Origin: Leucobacter triazinivorans
GTDB taxonomy: Bacteria > Actinomycetota > Actinomycetes > Actinomycetales > Microbacteriaceae
Length of the DNA stretch: 64,000 bases
Assembly (NCBI RefSeq): GCF_004208635.1
Contig: NZ_CP035806.1
Span: 2,604,001-2,668,000, forward strand
Direction: 5' to 3'
The position numbers and the translations under genes were made by a program. The notes under the pieces are model-generated. The model saw nothing but the letters and a program-made list of their open reading frames with translations, was not told the DNA's origin and searched no databases. This document shows positions 29,694 to 40,608 of this stretch, one piece after another. Each line of letters opens with the position of its first letter. Within the stretch, counting starts at the first letter, position 1.

Positions 29694-31103
29694 ATGTCCA
29701 CGCTCCCCGCCCGCTCCGGCGTCGCTGCCGGCGATGACCAGATCGCGCACGCGATCGCCCACGAGGCCGGCACGCTGAAGCGCTCGCTCAAGCTGCGCCA
29801 CCTCGTCTTCATCGGCCTCGCCTACATGGCGCCGATGGCGGTCTTCGACATGTTCGGGATCGTCGCCGAGGAGACCAACGGCCACGTGCCGCTCGCGTAC
29901 CTCGTCGTGATGGTCGCGGTGCTCTTCACCGCGTTCAGCTACTCGCGCATGGTGCGCTTCTTCCCGATCGCGGGATCGGCCTACACGTACGCCAAGGAGG
30001 CGATCAACGCGCACCTCGGCTTCCTCGTGGGCTGGGTGGCCACGCTCGACTACCTCCTGCTGCCGATGATCAACGCGATCCTCTCGGGCATCTACATGGG
30101 GGCGGTGTTCCCCGAGGTGCCGTTCTGGGTGTGGGTGCTGCTCACGGTCGGGATCTGCACCGTGCTCAACCTGGTCGGCGTGAAGCTGGCGGCGAGCATG
30201 AACGTGATCCTCGTGTCGATCCAGCTCGTCGTGGCAGTGGTCTTCGTGGTGCTGACGATCGTGAACATCGTCAACGGGGCGAACGGCGCCGAGTTCACGA
30301 TCGCGCCGTTCATCTCGGGCGACGTGCAGCTGGTGTCGATCGCCGCCGGTGCGGCGATCCTCGCGCTCTCGTTCCTCGGCTTCGACGCGGTATCGACGCT
30401 CGCCGAGGAGGCCGAGCGACCCGAGCGCGACATCCCCCGGGCGATCTTCATCATCGTGCTCGTCGCCGGAGCGTTCTTCATGACCGTCACGTACGTGATG
30501 CAGGTGCTGTTCCCGGATGTCACGCAGCTGGCCGACATCGTGGGGGCCTCGCCCGAGATCGCGAAGTACGTGGGCGGTGCGGCGTTCCAGGCGATCTTCG
30601 TGGGCGGCTACATGATGGCCGTGCTCGGCTGCGGCATCACGCAGCAGATGAGCGCCGCGCGCTTGCTCTACGCGATGGGCCGCGACGGAGCGCTTCCGAA
30701 GCGCCTCTTCGGCCGGGTGAACAGCACCGGCGTGCCGGTGGGCAATGTGCTGCTCGTCGCGGCCGTCGCGCTGACGGCGCTGTTCGTCGATCTGGATCAG
30801 GCCGCATCGATGATCAACTTCGGCGCCTTCATCGCCTTCACCTTCGTGAACCTGTCGGTGATCTTCGTCTTCTTCCGCTTCATCAAGCGGCGCGGACCCG
30901 GAGTGTGGCTCGGCTTCGTCGCGGTGCCCGCCATCGGCGTCGCGATCAACGTGTGGCTGTGGTTCAGCCTCGACAGCGTGTCGATGATGATCGGGGGCGT
31001 CTGGTTCGCGCTCGGGCTGATCTACCTGTTCGTCAAGACCCGCGGCTTCCGGGCGCCGGCGCCCGACCTCACGGGGCCGATCAACATCAGCATGTACGAA
31101 TAG
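29694..31103 (+). CDS. APC-superfamily amino acid/amine permease
   Basis: Twelve-helix secondary transporter, 469 residues. Starts at ATG after AAGGAG. The first helix follows KRSLKLRHLVFIGLAYMAP, and FSYSRMVRFFPIAGSAYTYAKEAIN is the conserved TM2-3 region; LSFLGFDAVSTLAEEAERPERDIPRAI near 230 is the cytoplasmic family signature. Downstream of the amidohydrolase in the TetR-controlled unit, so it likely imports that enzyme's substrate or exports its product. Confidence 0.88.
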   Translation: MSTLPARSGVAAGDDQIAHAIAHEAGTLKRSLKLRHLVFIGLAYMAPMAVFDMFGIVAEETNGHVPLAYLVVMVAVLFTAFSYSRMVRFFPIAGSAYTYAKEAINAHLGFLVGWVATLDYLLLPMINAILSGIYMGAVFPEVPFWVWVLLTVGICTVLNLVGVKLAASMNVILVSIQLVVAVVFVVLTIVNIVNGANGAEFTIAPFISGDVQLVSIAAGAAILALSFLGFDAVSTLAEEAERPERDIPRAIFIIVLVAGAFFMTVTYVMQVLFPDVTQLADIVGASPEIAKYVGGAAFQAIFVGGYMMAVLGCGITQQMSAARLLYAMGRDGALPKRLFGRVNSTGVPVGNVLLVAAVALTALFVDLDQAASMINFGAFIAFTFVNLSVIFVFFRFIKRRGPGVWLGFVAVPAIGVAINVWLWFSLDSVSMMIGGVWFALGLIYLFVKTRGFRAPAPDLTGPINISMYE

Positions 31104-31134
31104 CGGCCAGGGGACGGGATCCGCTGCGCTCCGC

Positions 31135-31620
31135 TCAGCCGGCGTAGGTGTCGACCGCCAGGATCTTCACCGAGATCTGGTTGCCGTTGGGCGCCGCGTA
31201 GCTCGTCTCGTCCCCGACGCCCAGCCCGAGGATCGCCACGCCGAGCGGGCTCTCGGAGCTGTAGACGTCGAGATCGCTGCCGTCCGCGAGTTCGCGGCTG
31301 CCGAGCAGGAACCGCTCCTCGTCGCCGAAGACCTCCGCGGTCACGATGGTGCCGACCTCGACGACGCCGCTCGCCTGCGGGGCCTCGCCGACCACCGCGT
31401 GCTTCAGCAGCTCCTCGAGGTCGCGGATGCGGGCCTCCATCTTGCCCTGCTCGTCCTTGGCGGCGTGGTACCCGCCGTTCTCCTTGAGGTCGCCCTCCTC
31501 GCGAGCGGCCTCGATGCGCGCTGCGATCTCCTTGCGGCCGGCACCGGAAAGCGCGTCGAGCTCGCCCTTGAGGCGGTCGTAGGCTTCCTGCGTCAGCCAG
31601 GTCTGCGTGGGCTCGGCCAT
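31135..31620 (-). CDS. greA: Transcription elongation factor GreA
   Basis: Stimulates RNA cleavage by backtracked RNA polymerase. 161 residues. N-terminal coiled-coil with the acidic tip REEGDLKENGGYHAAKDEQG (about 42-61), then the C-terminal FKBP-like domain ending ESPLGVAILGLGVGDETSY. GAGG precedes the ATG at 31620. A TATCCT sequence on the minus strand at 31757-31762 could be its -10, giving a leader of about 130 nt with nothing recognised in it. Confidence 0.93.
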   Translation of the reverse strand: MAEPTQTWLTQEAYDRLKGELDALSGAGRKEIAARIEAAREEGDLKENGGYHAAKDEQGKMEARIRDLEELLKHAVVGEAPQASGVVEVGTIVTAEVFGDEERFLLGSRELADGSDLDVYSSESPLGVAILGLGVGDETSYAAPNGNQISVKILAVDTYAG

Positions 31621-31885
31621 AGTCGATCCTCGTTTCGTGTGTGCGCGGTGTGTGCCGGCGCTCGTGCGCATCGCGGTCGCGGAGGGCGACGGCGTCGGCA
31701 CGCGCCATGGCGCGGGGGTAAACGGAACGCCCCGACCAGGTCAGGGCGCAGCCTCAAGGATAGCACCGTGTTCCCAGAACGCGGACCGAGAAATCGCCGC
31801 GTGTCAGGGCGGGGGCGGGAGAACGGGACCGCGAGGACGGGAGCGGGTGGAGGGGAAGCGGGTGGACGGGAGCGGGGCCTCGCGA

Positions 31886-32353
31886 CTACTCCATCACCCA
31901 GCACTCGCGCACGGTTGCGGCGGTCGCCGGATTCGTCACGACCAGGGGCGTGGTGACGGTGTGGGTGCGATCCTCGGTGACCGGCAGTTCCACGACCTTC
32001 CACCCGACGGTGGCCTTCACCGTGTTGAGCGCCTCGACCGCGCACGCGACGGGCGTCTCTGCGGGGGCGGTCACCTCGAACTTCACGTCGAGGTTCAGCT
32101 CGTCCTGCTTGGTGAACCCGATGTCCTGCCAGGAGACCCGATTCGTATTCTGCCAGCCGCTGAAGAGCAGGAAGCTCACGCCGCCGAGCACCAGGATCGC
32201 CGCCGCGCCCCAGGCGACGCGCCGGTCGAGCCGACGCCGACGCCCGGAGCCGTAGCGATCCTCGAGCGACTGCCCGTCGCCCGGCCCCGTGCCGGGCTCC
32301 GGGTCCGAGCCCGATGCTCGCGAGGCTCCTGCACCGGCAGTCGTCTGCGACAC
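31886..32353 (-). CDS. DUF4307 membrane protein
   Basis: 155 residues. A disordered N-terminus rich in Gly/Ser, a basic patch GRRRRLDRR, one membrane helix AAAILVLGGVSFLLFSGW, then an extracytoplasmic domain with VSWQDIGFTKQDELNLDVKF and two cysteines (PVACAVEA, VRECWVME) that could pair. This is the actinobacterial DUF4307 layout and it is normally beside mca, as here. GTG start at 32353 with GGAGG 6 nt upstream. Function unknown. Confidence 0.82.
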   Translation of the reverse strand: MSQTTAGAGASRASGSDPEPGTGPGDGQSLEDRYGSGRRRRLDRRVAWGAAAILVLGGVSFLLFSGWQNTNRVSWQDIGFTKQDELNLDVKFEVTAPAETPVACAVEALNTVKATVGWKVVELPVTEDRTHTVTTPLVVTNPATAATVRECWVME

Positions 32354-32376
32354 GGGAGCCTCCGATCCGGGCTGGG

Positions 32377-32382
32377 TAAACT
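32377..32382 (+). promoter_or_regulatory. -10 box TAAACT for mca
   Basis: Placed about 57 nt before the mca ATG; would give a short leader carrying the GAGAGGA ribosome site. Confidence 0.4.
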
Positions 32383-32438
32383 GGGTGATCGTTGCCAGAC
32401 TACCGGGAGGCTCCCGAGAGGCACGTGAGAGGACTCGC

Positions 32439-33308
32439 ATGACGCTCAGGTTGATCGCGGTGCACGCGCACCCCGACGATGAGTCCAGCAAGGGCGCCGC
32501 CACCTACGCACACTACCTCGATGCCGGGGTGGAGGTGATGATCGTCAGCTGCACCGGCGGGGAGCGCGGCGACGTGCTCAACGAGCTCGTGTCGCGGGAT
32601 CCGAAGAGCCGTCGGGATCTCGCCGGTCTGCGCCGCGAAGAGATGACCCGCGCCCGCGAGATCATCGGCTTCGAGCACCGCTGGCTCGGCTACCAGGACT
32701 CCGGCCTGCCGGAAGCGGGCGATCCCGTGCCGCCGGGATCCTTCGCGGCGATCCCTGCCGAGGTGTCGGCCGAGGCGCTCGTGCGCGTGGTGCGCGAGTT
32801 CCGTCCGCACGTCATGATCACCTACAACGAGCAGGGCGGATACCCGCACCCCGACCACATCCGCTGCCACGAGATCAGCCGCATCGCCTGGGAGCGCGCG
32901 GGCGATGCCGCCGCGTACCCCGACGCGGGCCGCCCCTGGTCGATCAAGAAGCTCTACTACGAGGAGATCTTCAACGCCGAGCGCGTCACGACGGTCTACC
33001 AGTGGCTCGTCGACCACGAGCCGACCTCGCCGCTCCTGCAGCAGTTCGCCGAACTGCGCGAGTGGATGAGCCGGCGCGAGTACCGCGGGACGGCCAAGAT
33101 CGAGGTGGGGCGCTTCTTCGAGCGCCGCGATGAGGCGCTGCGCGCGCATGCGAGCCAGGTGCCCCCGGACAGTCCCTTCTTCTTCTGGCCCAACGAACTG
33201 CAGCGCGAGGCGTGGCCGTTCGAGGACTATCGGCTCGCAGCGTCGCGAGTGGCAACGAGCGAGTTCGAAGCCGATCTGTTTCAGGGAATCGAGGAGGAGC
33301 GCGCATGA
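32439..33308 (+). CDS. mca: Mycothiol S-conjugate amidase
   Basis: Zinc amidase that cleaves mycothiol-toxin conjugates to a mercapturic acid for export. 289 residues. VHAHPDDESSKGAATYAHY near the N-terminus and TYNEQGGYPHPDHIRCHEI (about 130) hold the metal ligands and match Mca rather than the deacetylase MshB. ATG has GAGAGGA upstream. The next gene overlaps its stop (ATGA). Indicates a mycothiol-producing actinomycete. Confidence 0.92.
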   Translation: MTLRLIAVHAHPDDESSKGAATYAHYLDAGVEVMIVSCTGGERGDVLNELVSRDPKSRRDLAGLRREEMTRAREIIGFEHRWLGYQDSGLPEAGDPVPPGSFAAIPAEVSAEALVRVVREFRPHVMITYNEQGGYPHPDHIRCHEISRIAWERAGDAAAYPDAGRPWSIKKLYYEEIFNAERVTTVYQWLVDHEPTSPLLQQFAELREWMSRREYRGTAKIEVGRFFERRDEALRAHASQVPPDSPFFFWPNELQREAWPFEDYRLAASRVATSEFEADLFQGIEEERA

Positions 33309-33640
33309 ACGTGCTGAGTATCGCGGTGCGGATCGCGGAGGAGACCGAGTTCGATCCCGATCAGGTGACGCCCGGCTGGGAGGGCTTCGTCTTCACGGGG
33401 CTGCTGGCCGTGGGGATCATCGCGCTCGGGTTCCTGCTCGTGAGCCGGTTGCGCCGCAACGCCTACCGGGCCGAGGTGCGCGAGCAGATCGCCGAGGAGC
33501 TCGCCGCCGAGGGCGACGCCCCCGCGGGGCCTGCCGACGGAGCGGCCGCGGGGCCTGCCGGCGGGGCGGCCGATGGGCCGACCGATGGGCCGACGTCGAC
33601 GGGGGCCGGCGACGCGACCGATCCCGACCGACGGGCCTGA
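33305..33640 (+). CDS. Small single-helix membrane protein, 111 aa
   Basis: ATG overlaps the mca stop, so coupled. One membrane helix at about 28-47 ([20 protein letters not shown]), a charged helix [20 protein letters not shown], then a low-complexity Ala/Gly/Pro/Asp tail produced by imperfect GC-rich repeats. Similar small proteins follow mca in related actinomycetes. Function unknown. Confidence 0.75.
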   Translation: MNVLSIAVRIAEETEFDPDQVTPGWEGFVFTGLLAVGIIALGFLLVSRLRRNAYRAEVREQIAEELAAEGDAPAGPADGAAAGPAGGAADGPTDGPTSTGAGDATDPDRRA

Positions 33641-33647
33641 CGCCATC

Positions 33648-35900
<2,253 letters not shown>

Positions 35901-35908
35901 TCCTCCTG

Positions 35909-35965
35909 CCGGTCTCCCCGCGCGCCCCGCTCCCGGTCTCGCCGCGCGCCCCGCTCCCGGTCTCT
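35909..35965. repeat. 24-nt tandem repeat after recQ
   Basis: Units starting CCGGTCTC at 35909, 35933 and 35957, about 2.4 copies; followed directly by the palindromic element at 35966. Confidence 0.6.
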
Positions 35966-36026
35966 CTTCGCGCGCCAGTAGTTGTCACCAAATCTCAGGT
36001 GAGGTGACACCTACTGGCGCGCGAAG
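35966..36026. repeat. 61-bp palindromic element (TTGTCACC type), copy 1
   Basis: Outer arms CTTCGCGCGCCAGTAG and CTACTGGCGCGCGAAG are exact inverse complements; the inside holds TTGTCACC and GGTGACA. Between convergent recQ and hemolysin III, where it can act as a terminator hairpin. A second copy is at 47232-47288. Confidence 0.75.
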
Positions 36027-36118
36027 ATGCCGCGCCCGGGCCGGGCGCTCGGCCCGGGTGTTCGGCCCGGGCGCTCGCGCCGGGCACCCGCCCCGGGGCC
36101 CGGCCCGCGCCGCCCCGG

Positions 36119-36961
36119 CTACCGCAGGTAGACCGGATCCAGTGCCACGAGCAGCGCAGCCGTCCAGTGGCACAAGAACGCGAGCACCGTGAGCGCGTGG
36201 AAGATCTCGTGGAACCCGAAGACGCCCGGCACGGGATTCGGGCGCTTCAGCCCGTAGACCACCGATCCCAGCGTGTACATCAGGCCGCCCACGACCACGA
36301 GCACCATCGCTGCGGCGTTCGCGTTGTAGATGTCGACGATGAACATCACCGCCGCCCAGCCGAGCAGCACATACAGGGGCACGTACAGCCAGCGCGGCGC
36401 TCCGATCCAGAACACTCGGAAGCCGATCCCCAGCAGTGCTCCCGCCCAGACCAGCACTAGCAGCAGCACGCCCTTGTCGAGCGGCAGCGCGAGCAGCGCG
36501 ATCGGCGTGTACGTGCCCGCGATCAGCAGGAAGATGTTGGCGTGGTCGAGGCGGCGGAAGACCTGCTTGGTCCGCGGCTTCCAGTTGAAGCGGTGGTAGA
36601 GCGCCGAGACGCCGAAGAGCAGCATGCTCGACAGCATGAAGACCGCCGAGGCCCACTTCGCCACGGGGCCGTGCGCGAGCGAGATGAGTACGATGCCGGC
36701 GGCGGTCGCCACGGGGAAGGTGCCGGCGTGGATCCATCCGCGCCAGCGGGGCCTCGACTCGACGGTGCCCTGCGGTCCCTGCACGGTGTCGGCGGCCCGA
36801 TCCGGGGCCTGGGGCGGCTGCGGGTGATCGTGCGGGTGGTCGAGTGCGTCGGCGAGCAGCGGCAGCGACAGGCGATCCGGCTCGGGGAACGGCCGCTCGG
36901 TGCGCTCGGCAGGGTCGTTGCGGTCGGTGCGCTCGGGCTCGGAGGAGCCGTGGGAGGTCAT
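36119..36961 (-). CDS. Hemolysin III / PAQR family membrane protein
   Basis: 280 residues. About 70 charged N-terminal residues, then seven membrane helices. Family signatures: SALYHRFNWKPRTKQVFRRLDHANIFLLIAGTYTP split at the first two helices, and the C-terminal HEIFHALTVLAFLCH with conserved metal-binding histidines. Bacterial members are of uncertain function, perhaps lipid hydrolases. The -10 TACACT on the minus strand (36968-36973) lies 6 nt before the ATG, so the mRNA is probably leaderless. Divergent from the isoprenyl transferase gene. Confidence 0.88.
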   Translation of the reverse strand: MTSHGSSEPERTDRNDPAERTERPFPEPDRLSLPLLADALDHPHDHPQPPQAPDRAADTVQGPQGTVESRPRWRGWIHAGTFPVATAAGIVLISLAHGPVAKWASAVFMLSSMLLFGVSALYHRFNWKPRTKQVFRRLDHANIFLLIAGTYTPIALLALPLDKGVLLLVLVWAGALLGIGFRVFWIGAPRWLYVPLYVLLGWAAVMFIVDIYNANAAAMVLVVVGGLMYTLGSVVYGLKRPNPVPGVFGFHEIFHALTVLAFLCHWTAALLVALDPVYLR

Positions 36962-36967
36962 GCTTCG

Positions 36968-36973
36968 AGTGTA
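36968..36973 (-). promoter_or_regulatory. -10 box TACACT, leaderless hemolysin III mRNA
   Basis: Ends 6 nt before the ATG at 36961, read on the minus strand. Confidence 0.5.
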
Positions 36974-37043
36974 TGGTCTGCACAGTTCGCGAGCTGCATA
37001 TATGTGGGGGATCCCCAGCCGGCGCGGTCGGCCCGTCGCTCGA

Positions 37044-37110
37044 ACAGGAGATCGGCACTCGCGCAGGAACGACTGGACGACATGCTCCTGCGCGAACGCC
37101 GATCTCCTGT
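37044..37110. repeat. 67-bp imperfect inverted repeat
   Basis: Arms begin ACAGGAGATCGGC and end GCCGATCTCCTGT; inner parts CTCGCGCAGGA and TCCTGCGCGAA also pair. Lies between two divergent leaderless promoters. Confidence 0.65.
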
Positions 37111-37143
37111 CTCGACGACGGCTGCTGCGCAGCGGGCGGGCGA

Positions 37144-37149
37144 TACACT
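37144..37149 (+). promoter_or_regulatory. -10 box TACACT, leaderless
   Basis: Ends 6 nt before the GTG at 37156. Confidence 0.5.
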
Positions 37150-37155
37150 CTCAGG

Positions 37156-37977
37156 GTGAACGCACCTGCCCCGACGCCGCGAACCGGTCTGCTGTACCGG
37201 CTCTATCAGCGGCGTCTGCGCCGGCAGATCGCACCCGGCAGCGTGCCGAACCACATCGCCGTGATCGTCGACGGAAACCGGCGCTGGGCCAAGCAGCGAC
37301 TGCAGGAGCGGGCGGCATTCGGCCACCGCGCCGGCGCGCAGAAGGTGCCGGAGTTCCTGGGCTGGTGCGAGGAGGCCGGCGTCGGCACGGTGACGCTCTA
37401 TCTGCTCTCCGCCGACAACCTGCGGGCGCGGGATCGCCAGGAGCTCGAAGACCTCTTCGGGATCATCGGCGAGCTCGCCGCGCAGCTCGCCGAGAACCCG
37501 CGCTGGCGGGTGAAGCACGTGGGCTCGTGCGAGGGGCTCTCGAAGGATCTCGCGTCTGCGCTCGCCGCCGCGGAGGGGCGCGCGGAGGGGCACACGGCGG
37601 AGCGCGCGGAGGGGCGCGCGGCGGAGCGCGACGGGCTGCACATCAACCTCGCCGTCGGCTACGGCGGCCGCAGCGAGATCACCGCCGCCATGCGCAGCGT
37701 CATCGAGGAGCACCAGGCCGCGGGCGGCACGATCGATACGCTGGCCGACCGGCTCACCCCCGAGATCATCGGCGAGCACCTGTGGACGCGCGGGCAGGCG
37801 GATCCCGACCTCGTCATCCGCACCTCGGGGGAGCAGCGGCTGTCCGACTTCATGATCTGGCAGTCGGCGCACTCGGAGTTCTACTTCGTCGAGGCGCTCT
37901 ACCCAGATCTGCGCGAGGTCGACTTCCTGCGTGCCCTGCGCGACTACTCCTCGCGGCAGCGGCGCCTGGGCGGCTGA
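37156..37977 (+). CDS. uppS: Isoprenyl (cis-polyprenyl) transferase, UppS family
   Basis: Condenses isopentenyl diphosphate in cis to make short- or long-chain polyprenyl diphosphate, the lipid carrier for wall glycans. 273 residues. HIAVIVDGNRRWAKQ (about 34) with the catalytic Asp, INLAVGYGGRSEITAA and RTSGEQRLSDFMIWQ are the family regions. Between the Asn-rich middle part and the HINLAVGYGG strand sits an extra ~20-residue repetitive stretch (EGRAEGHTAERAEGRAAER) from a GC-rich tandem repeat. Leaderless GTG start. Confidence 0.92.
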   Translation: MNAPAPTPRTGLLYRLYQRRLRRQIAPGSVPNHIAVIVDGNRRWAKQRLQERAAFGHRAGAQKVPEFLGWCEEAGVGTVTLYLLSADNLRARDRQELEDLFGIIGELAAQLAENPRWRVKHVGSCEGLSKDLASALAAAEGRAEGHTAERAEGRAAERDGLHINLAVGYGGRSEITAAMRSVIEEHQAAGGTIDTLADRLTPEIIGEHLWTRGQADPDLVIRTSGEQRLSDFMIWQSAHSEFYFVEALYPDLREVDFLRALRDYSSRQRRLGG

Positions 37978-38119
37978 GGCGCCCGGGTCTGACGAGGGCG
38001 GGTAGTCTGCCGTGTGGAGGCGTTCCTGCCGCGCATGCGCCGGGCCTCCTGCAGATCCCGCTTCTGCGGCGGCGCGACCGGCGTCGACCGCAGTTCGAAC
38101 CGACCATGAGGAGACCGAG

Positions 38120-38950
38120 ATGACCGACGGGAACGCGGGCCTGCCCGACCTGAGCGGTCAGCGCGTGCTGGTGACGGGAGCCTCGGGAGGCATCGGCGGC
38201 GGGATCGCGCGACGCTTCGCCGCCGCCGGCGCGCGCCTGGCGGTGCACTACCGAGGTCTCTCGGCAGCGTCGACCGATGCGGTGTTCGCGCTGGTCGAGG
38301 ACGTGCGGGCGCGCGGCGGCGAGGCAGTGGCGGTGCGCGCCGACCTGTCGACCGCCGGATCCGCGGCACTGCTCGTCGAGGAGGCGGTGCGCGCGCTCGG
38401 AGGTCTCGACGGGCTCGTGAACAACGCGGGCATCCAGCCGCTCGCGCCGCTCGCGGAGACCTCTCGCGAAGAGTGGGACGAGGTGCTGGGCACCAATCTC
38501 GGCGCGGTCTTCGAGCTGTCCCGCGAGGCGGCGGCTGCGATGGGCGATTCCAGGGAGGGCGCCGAGGGCCGATCCGGATCGGGATCCCGGGGCGATCGTT
38601 GGATCACGCACATCGCCTCGATCGAGGCCAGTCGCCCCGCGCCGGCGCACGCGCACTACGCCGTCGCGAAGGCGGGGCTGGTGATGCACGCCCGCGCCGC
38701 CGCCCTCGAGCTCGGGCCCTCGGGGATCCGCGTCAATTCGGTGTCACCGGGTCTCGTGGATCGGCCGGGGCTCGCCGATGCCTGGCCCGAGGGCGTCGAG
38801 AGCTGGATCGCGCACGCGCCGCTCGGCCGGCTCGCGACGGCGGAGGACATCGGCAACGCGTGCGTGCTGCTCGCCTCGCCCGCGGCGTCGTTCATCACGG
38901 GGCAGGATCTCGCCGTCGACGGCGGCATGCTCGCGACCCCGGGCTGGTAG
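38120..38950 (+). CDS. Short-chain dehydrogenase/reductase
   Basis: NAD(P)-dependent oxidoreductase, 276 residues. VLVTGASGGIGGGIARRF is the cofactor motif, GLVNNAGIQPLAPL the NAG motif, and ASIEASRPAPAHAHYAVAKAG the Ser-Tyr-Lys active site. A Gly/Ser/Arg-rich insert near 145 (SREGAEGRSGSGSRGDR) is low complexity. ATG at 38120 has AGGAGA upstream; a TAGTCT box at 38003-38008 may be the promoter with a leader of about 100 nt. Substrate unknown. Confidence 0.87.
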   Translation: MTDGNAGLPDLSGQRVLVTGASGGIGGGIARRFAAAGARLAVHYRGLSAASTDAVFALVEDVRARGGEAVAVRADLSTAGSAALLVEEAVRALGGLDGLVNNAGIQPLAPLAETSREEWDEVLGTNLGAVFELSREAAAAMGDSREGAEGRSGSGSRGDRWITHIASIEASRPAPAHAHYAVAKAGLVMHARAAALELGPSGIRVNSVSPGLVDRPGLADAWPEGVESWIAHAPLGRLATAEDIGNACVLLASPAASFITGQDLAVDGGMLATPGW

Positions 38951-38980
38951 CGGCGTCGCCCGTCTGCTCGTGCAGGTCTG

Positions 38981-39019
38981 CCGTCGTCCTGCGCGCAGTC
39001 GCAGGATCCACCAGTGGCG
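38981..39019. repeat. Palindromic CTGCG/CGCAG repeat
   Basis: CCGTCGTCCTGCGCGCAGTC followed by GCAGGATCCACC; a compact copy of the family also seen at 9968, 29556 and inside recQ. Confidence 0.55.
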
Positions 39020-39148
39020 GTCAGTCCACGCCGAGCGCGGGTCCGGCGTGCCGGTCCGGACAGATCCGGGCTGGTTCGGCCTGGCGGGGCCCAGCCGGTC
39101 CGTGTCCGAGCCGGGCGATACAGTGGGCCTGGACGAAACGGAGGCGCG

Positions 39149-40477
39149 ATGACCGAGACCATTCTGCGGGCCGATGCGATGCTGACGCCGCACGGCGCGA
39201 TCGCGGGGGCCGAACTCGCCTTCGACGAGACCGGCCGCATCACCTACGCGGGAGCGGCCCGCCCCGATTCGGTGGTGACCCACGACCTCGCGGGGCACGT
39301 GCTCATGCCCGGGCTCGTCAACGGGCACACGCACTCGGCGATGACCCTGCTGCGCGGTGTCTCCGACGACGAGGGCTTCATGCCGTGGCTGGCGGCCGTG
39401 CAGGCACTCGAGCAGCATCTCACCCACGACGACGTCGCGACGGGGCTGCAGCTCGCCATGGTCGAGATGATCGAGACGGGCACCGTCGCGTTCGCCGACA
39501 TGTACCACTGGGACGAATCGCTCATCGAGCTCGTGCGCGCCGCCGGCATGCGCGCGATGGTCGCGCTCGCCTCGTTCGCGCCGGAGGCCGTCGGCTTCCC
39601 GGGAGTGTCCCCGTGGAACGGCAGCGACGCCACCGCCCAGACGGAGGCGCTCGCCGAACGATACTCGGGGGATCCGCAGATCCGGGTCGCCTACGGCCCG
39701 CACGCGCCATACACCTGCCCGCCCGAGTTTCTGCGCGACATCGCGGTGCGTGCCGCCCGGCGCGGGATCCCCATCCACACCCACATCTCGGAGTCGGCGG
39801 CGGAGGTCGAGCAGATCGTCGAGCGCTACGGCGCCACGCCGGGCGAGCACCTCGCCTCGCTCGGTCTGTTCGAGGCCGACGTGCTCGCCGCGCACTGCGT
39901 GCACCTCACGTCGGGCGAGATCGAGCGCTTCGCCCGCGAGGGGGTCGCCGTGAGTCACAATCCGGTCTCCAATCTCAAGCTCGGCTGCGGGATCGCGCCG
40001 CTGCCCGACTGGCAGGCTGCCGGTCTGCGCGTCTCGCTGGGCACCGACTCCGTCGCCAGCAACAACACGCTCGATCTCTTCGAGGAGATCAAGACCGCCA
40101 CGATCCTGCATCGCGGGGCGCGGCAGGACGCGGCGATCGTGCGCGCCTCCGATGTGCTCGACATCGCCACGCGGAGCGGGGCGGAGGCGATCGGCTTCCC
40201 CGAGAGCGGTGCGCTCGAGGCGGGCGGGCTGGCCGACGTGATCGCGCTCGACGTGCGCGGTTCGTCGGCGACACCGCTCGACCTGGCGAGCGATCCGGGC
40301 GTCCTCACGTCCCACCTCGGCTTCGCGGCCACCGGAGCCGACGTGCGTCACGTGTTCATCGGCGGCCGCCACGTGTACTCCGAGGGAGAGCATCTCACGC
40401 TCGACGCCGCCGCGATCCGCGCCCGAGCGGCGGAGGCCCGCGCCCGGCTGAGCGCCGCGTCCCGACACCCCGACTGA
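39149..40477 (+). CDS. Amidohydrolase, S-adenosylhomocysteine/methylthioadenosine deaminase-like
   Basis: Probably deaminates an adenosine derivative (SAH, MTA or adenosine). 442 residues. LVNGHTHSAMTLLRGVSDD (about 58), YGPHAPYTCPPE, IHTHISESAAEVE, AHCVHLTSGE and SLGTDSVASNN are the metal and substrate motifs of the MtaD/SsnA-type group. ATG has CGGAGG upstream; a TACAGT box at 39119-39124 is a possible -10. Near a nucleoside phosphorylase, luxS and a nucleosidase, supporting a role in nucleoside or SAM by-product recycling. Guanine or triazine deaminase activity is the alternative. Confidence 0.82.
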   Translation: MTETILRADAMLTPHGAIAGAELAFDETGRITYAGAARPDSVVTHDLAGHVLMPGLVNGHTHSAMTLLRGVSDDEGFMPWLAAVQALEQHLTHDDVATGLQLAMVEMIETGTVAFADMYHWDESLIELVRAAGMRAMVALASFAPEAVGFPGVSPWNGSDATAQTEALAERYSGDPQIRVAYGPHAPYTCPPEFLRDIAVRAARRGIPIHTHISESAAEVEQIVERYGATPGEHLASLGLFEADVLAAHCVHLTSGEIERFAREGVAVSHNPVSNLKLGCGIAPLPDWQAAGLRVSLGTDSVASNNTLDLFEEIKTATILHRGARQDAAIVRASDVLDIATRSGAEAIGFPESGALEAGGLADVIALDVRGSSATPLDLASDPGVLTSHLGFAATGADVRHVFIGGRHVYSEGEHLTLDAAAIRARAAEARARLSAASRHPD

Positions 40478-40608
40478 GTGCGCGAGGCGCGGGCACCGCC
40501 GGCCTGCGCCGGGCACCGCGGCCCGTGGCGCCCGGACACCGTCGCTCTGCGATTACGATGGCTTGGCGTCCCTGTTCAGTACGACCGTTCGAGAGAGGTC
40601 CCCTCACC

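Noticed and set aside
32439..33308. mshB deacetylase instead of mca
   Set aside because: The TYNEQGGYPHPDHIRCHE region and the DUF4307 neighbour are typical of mca.
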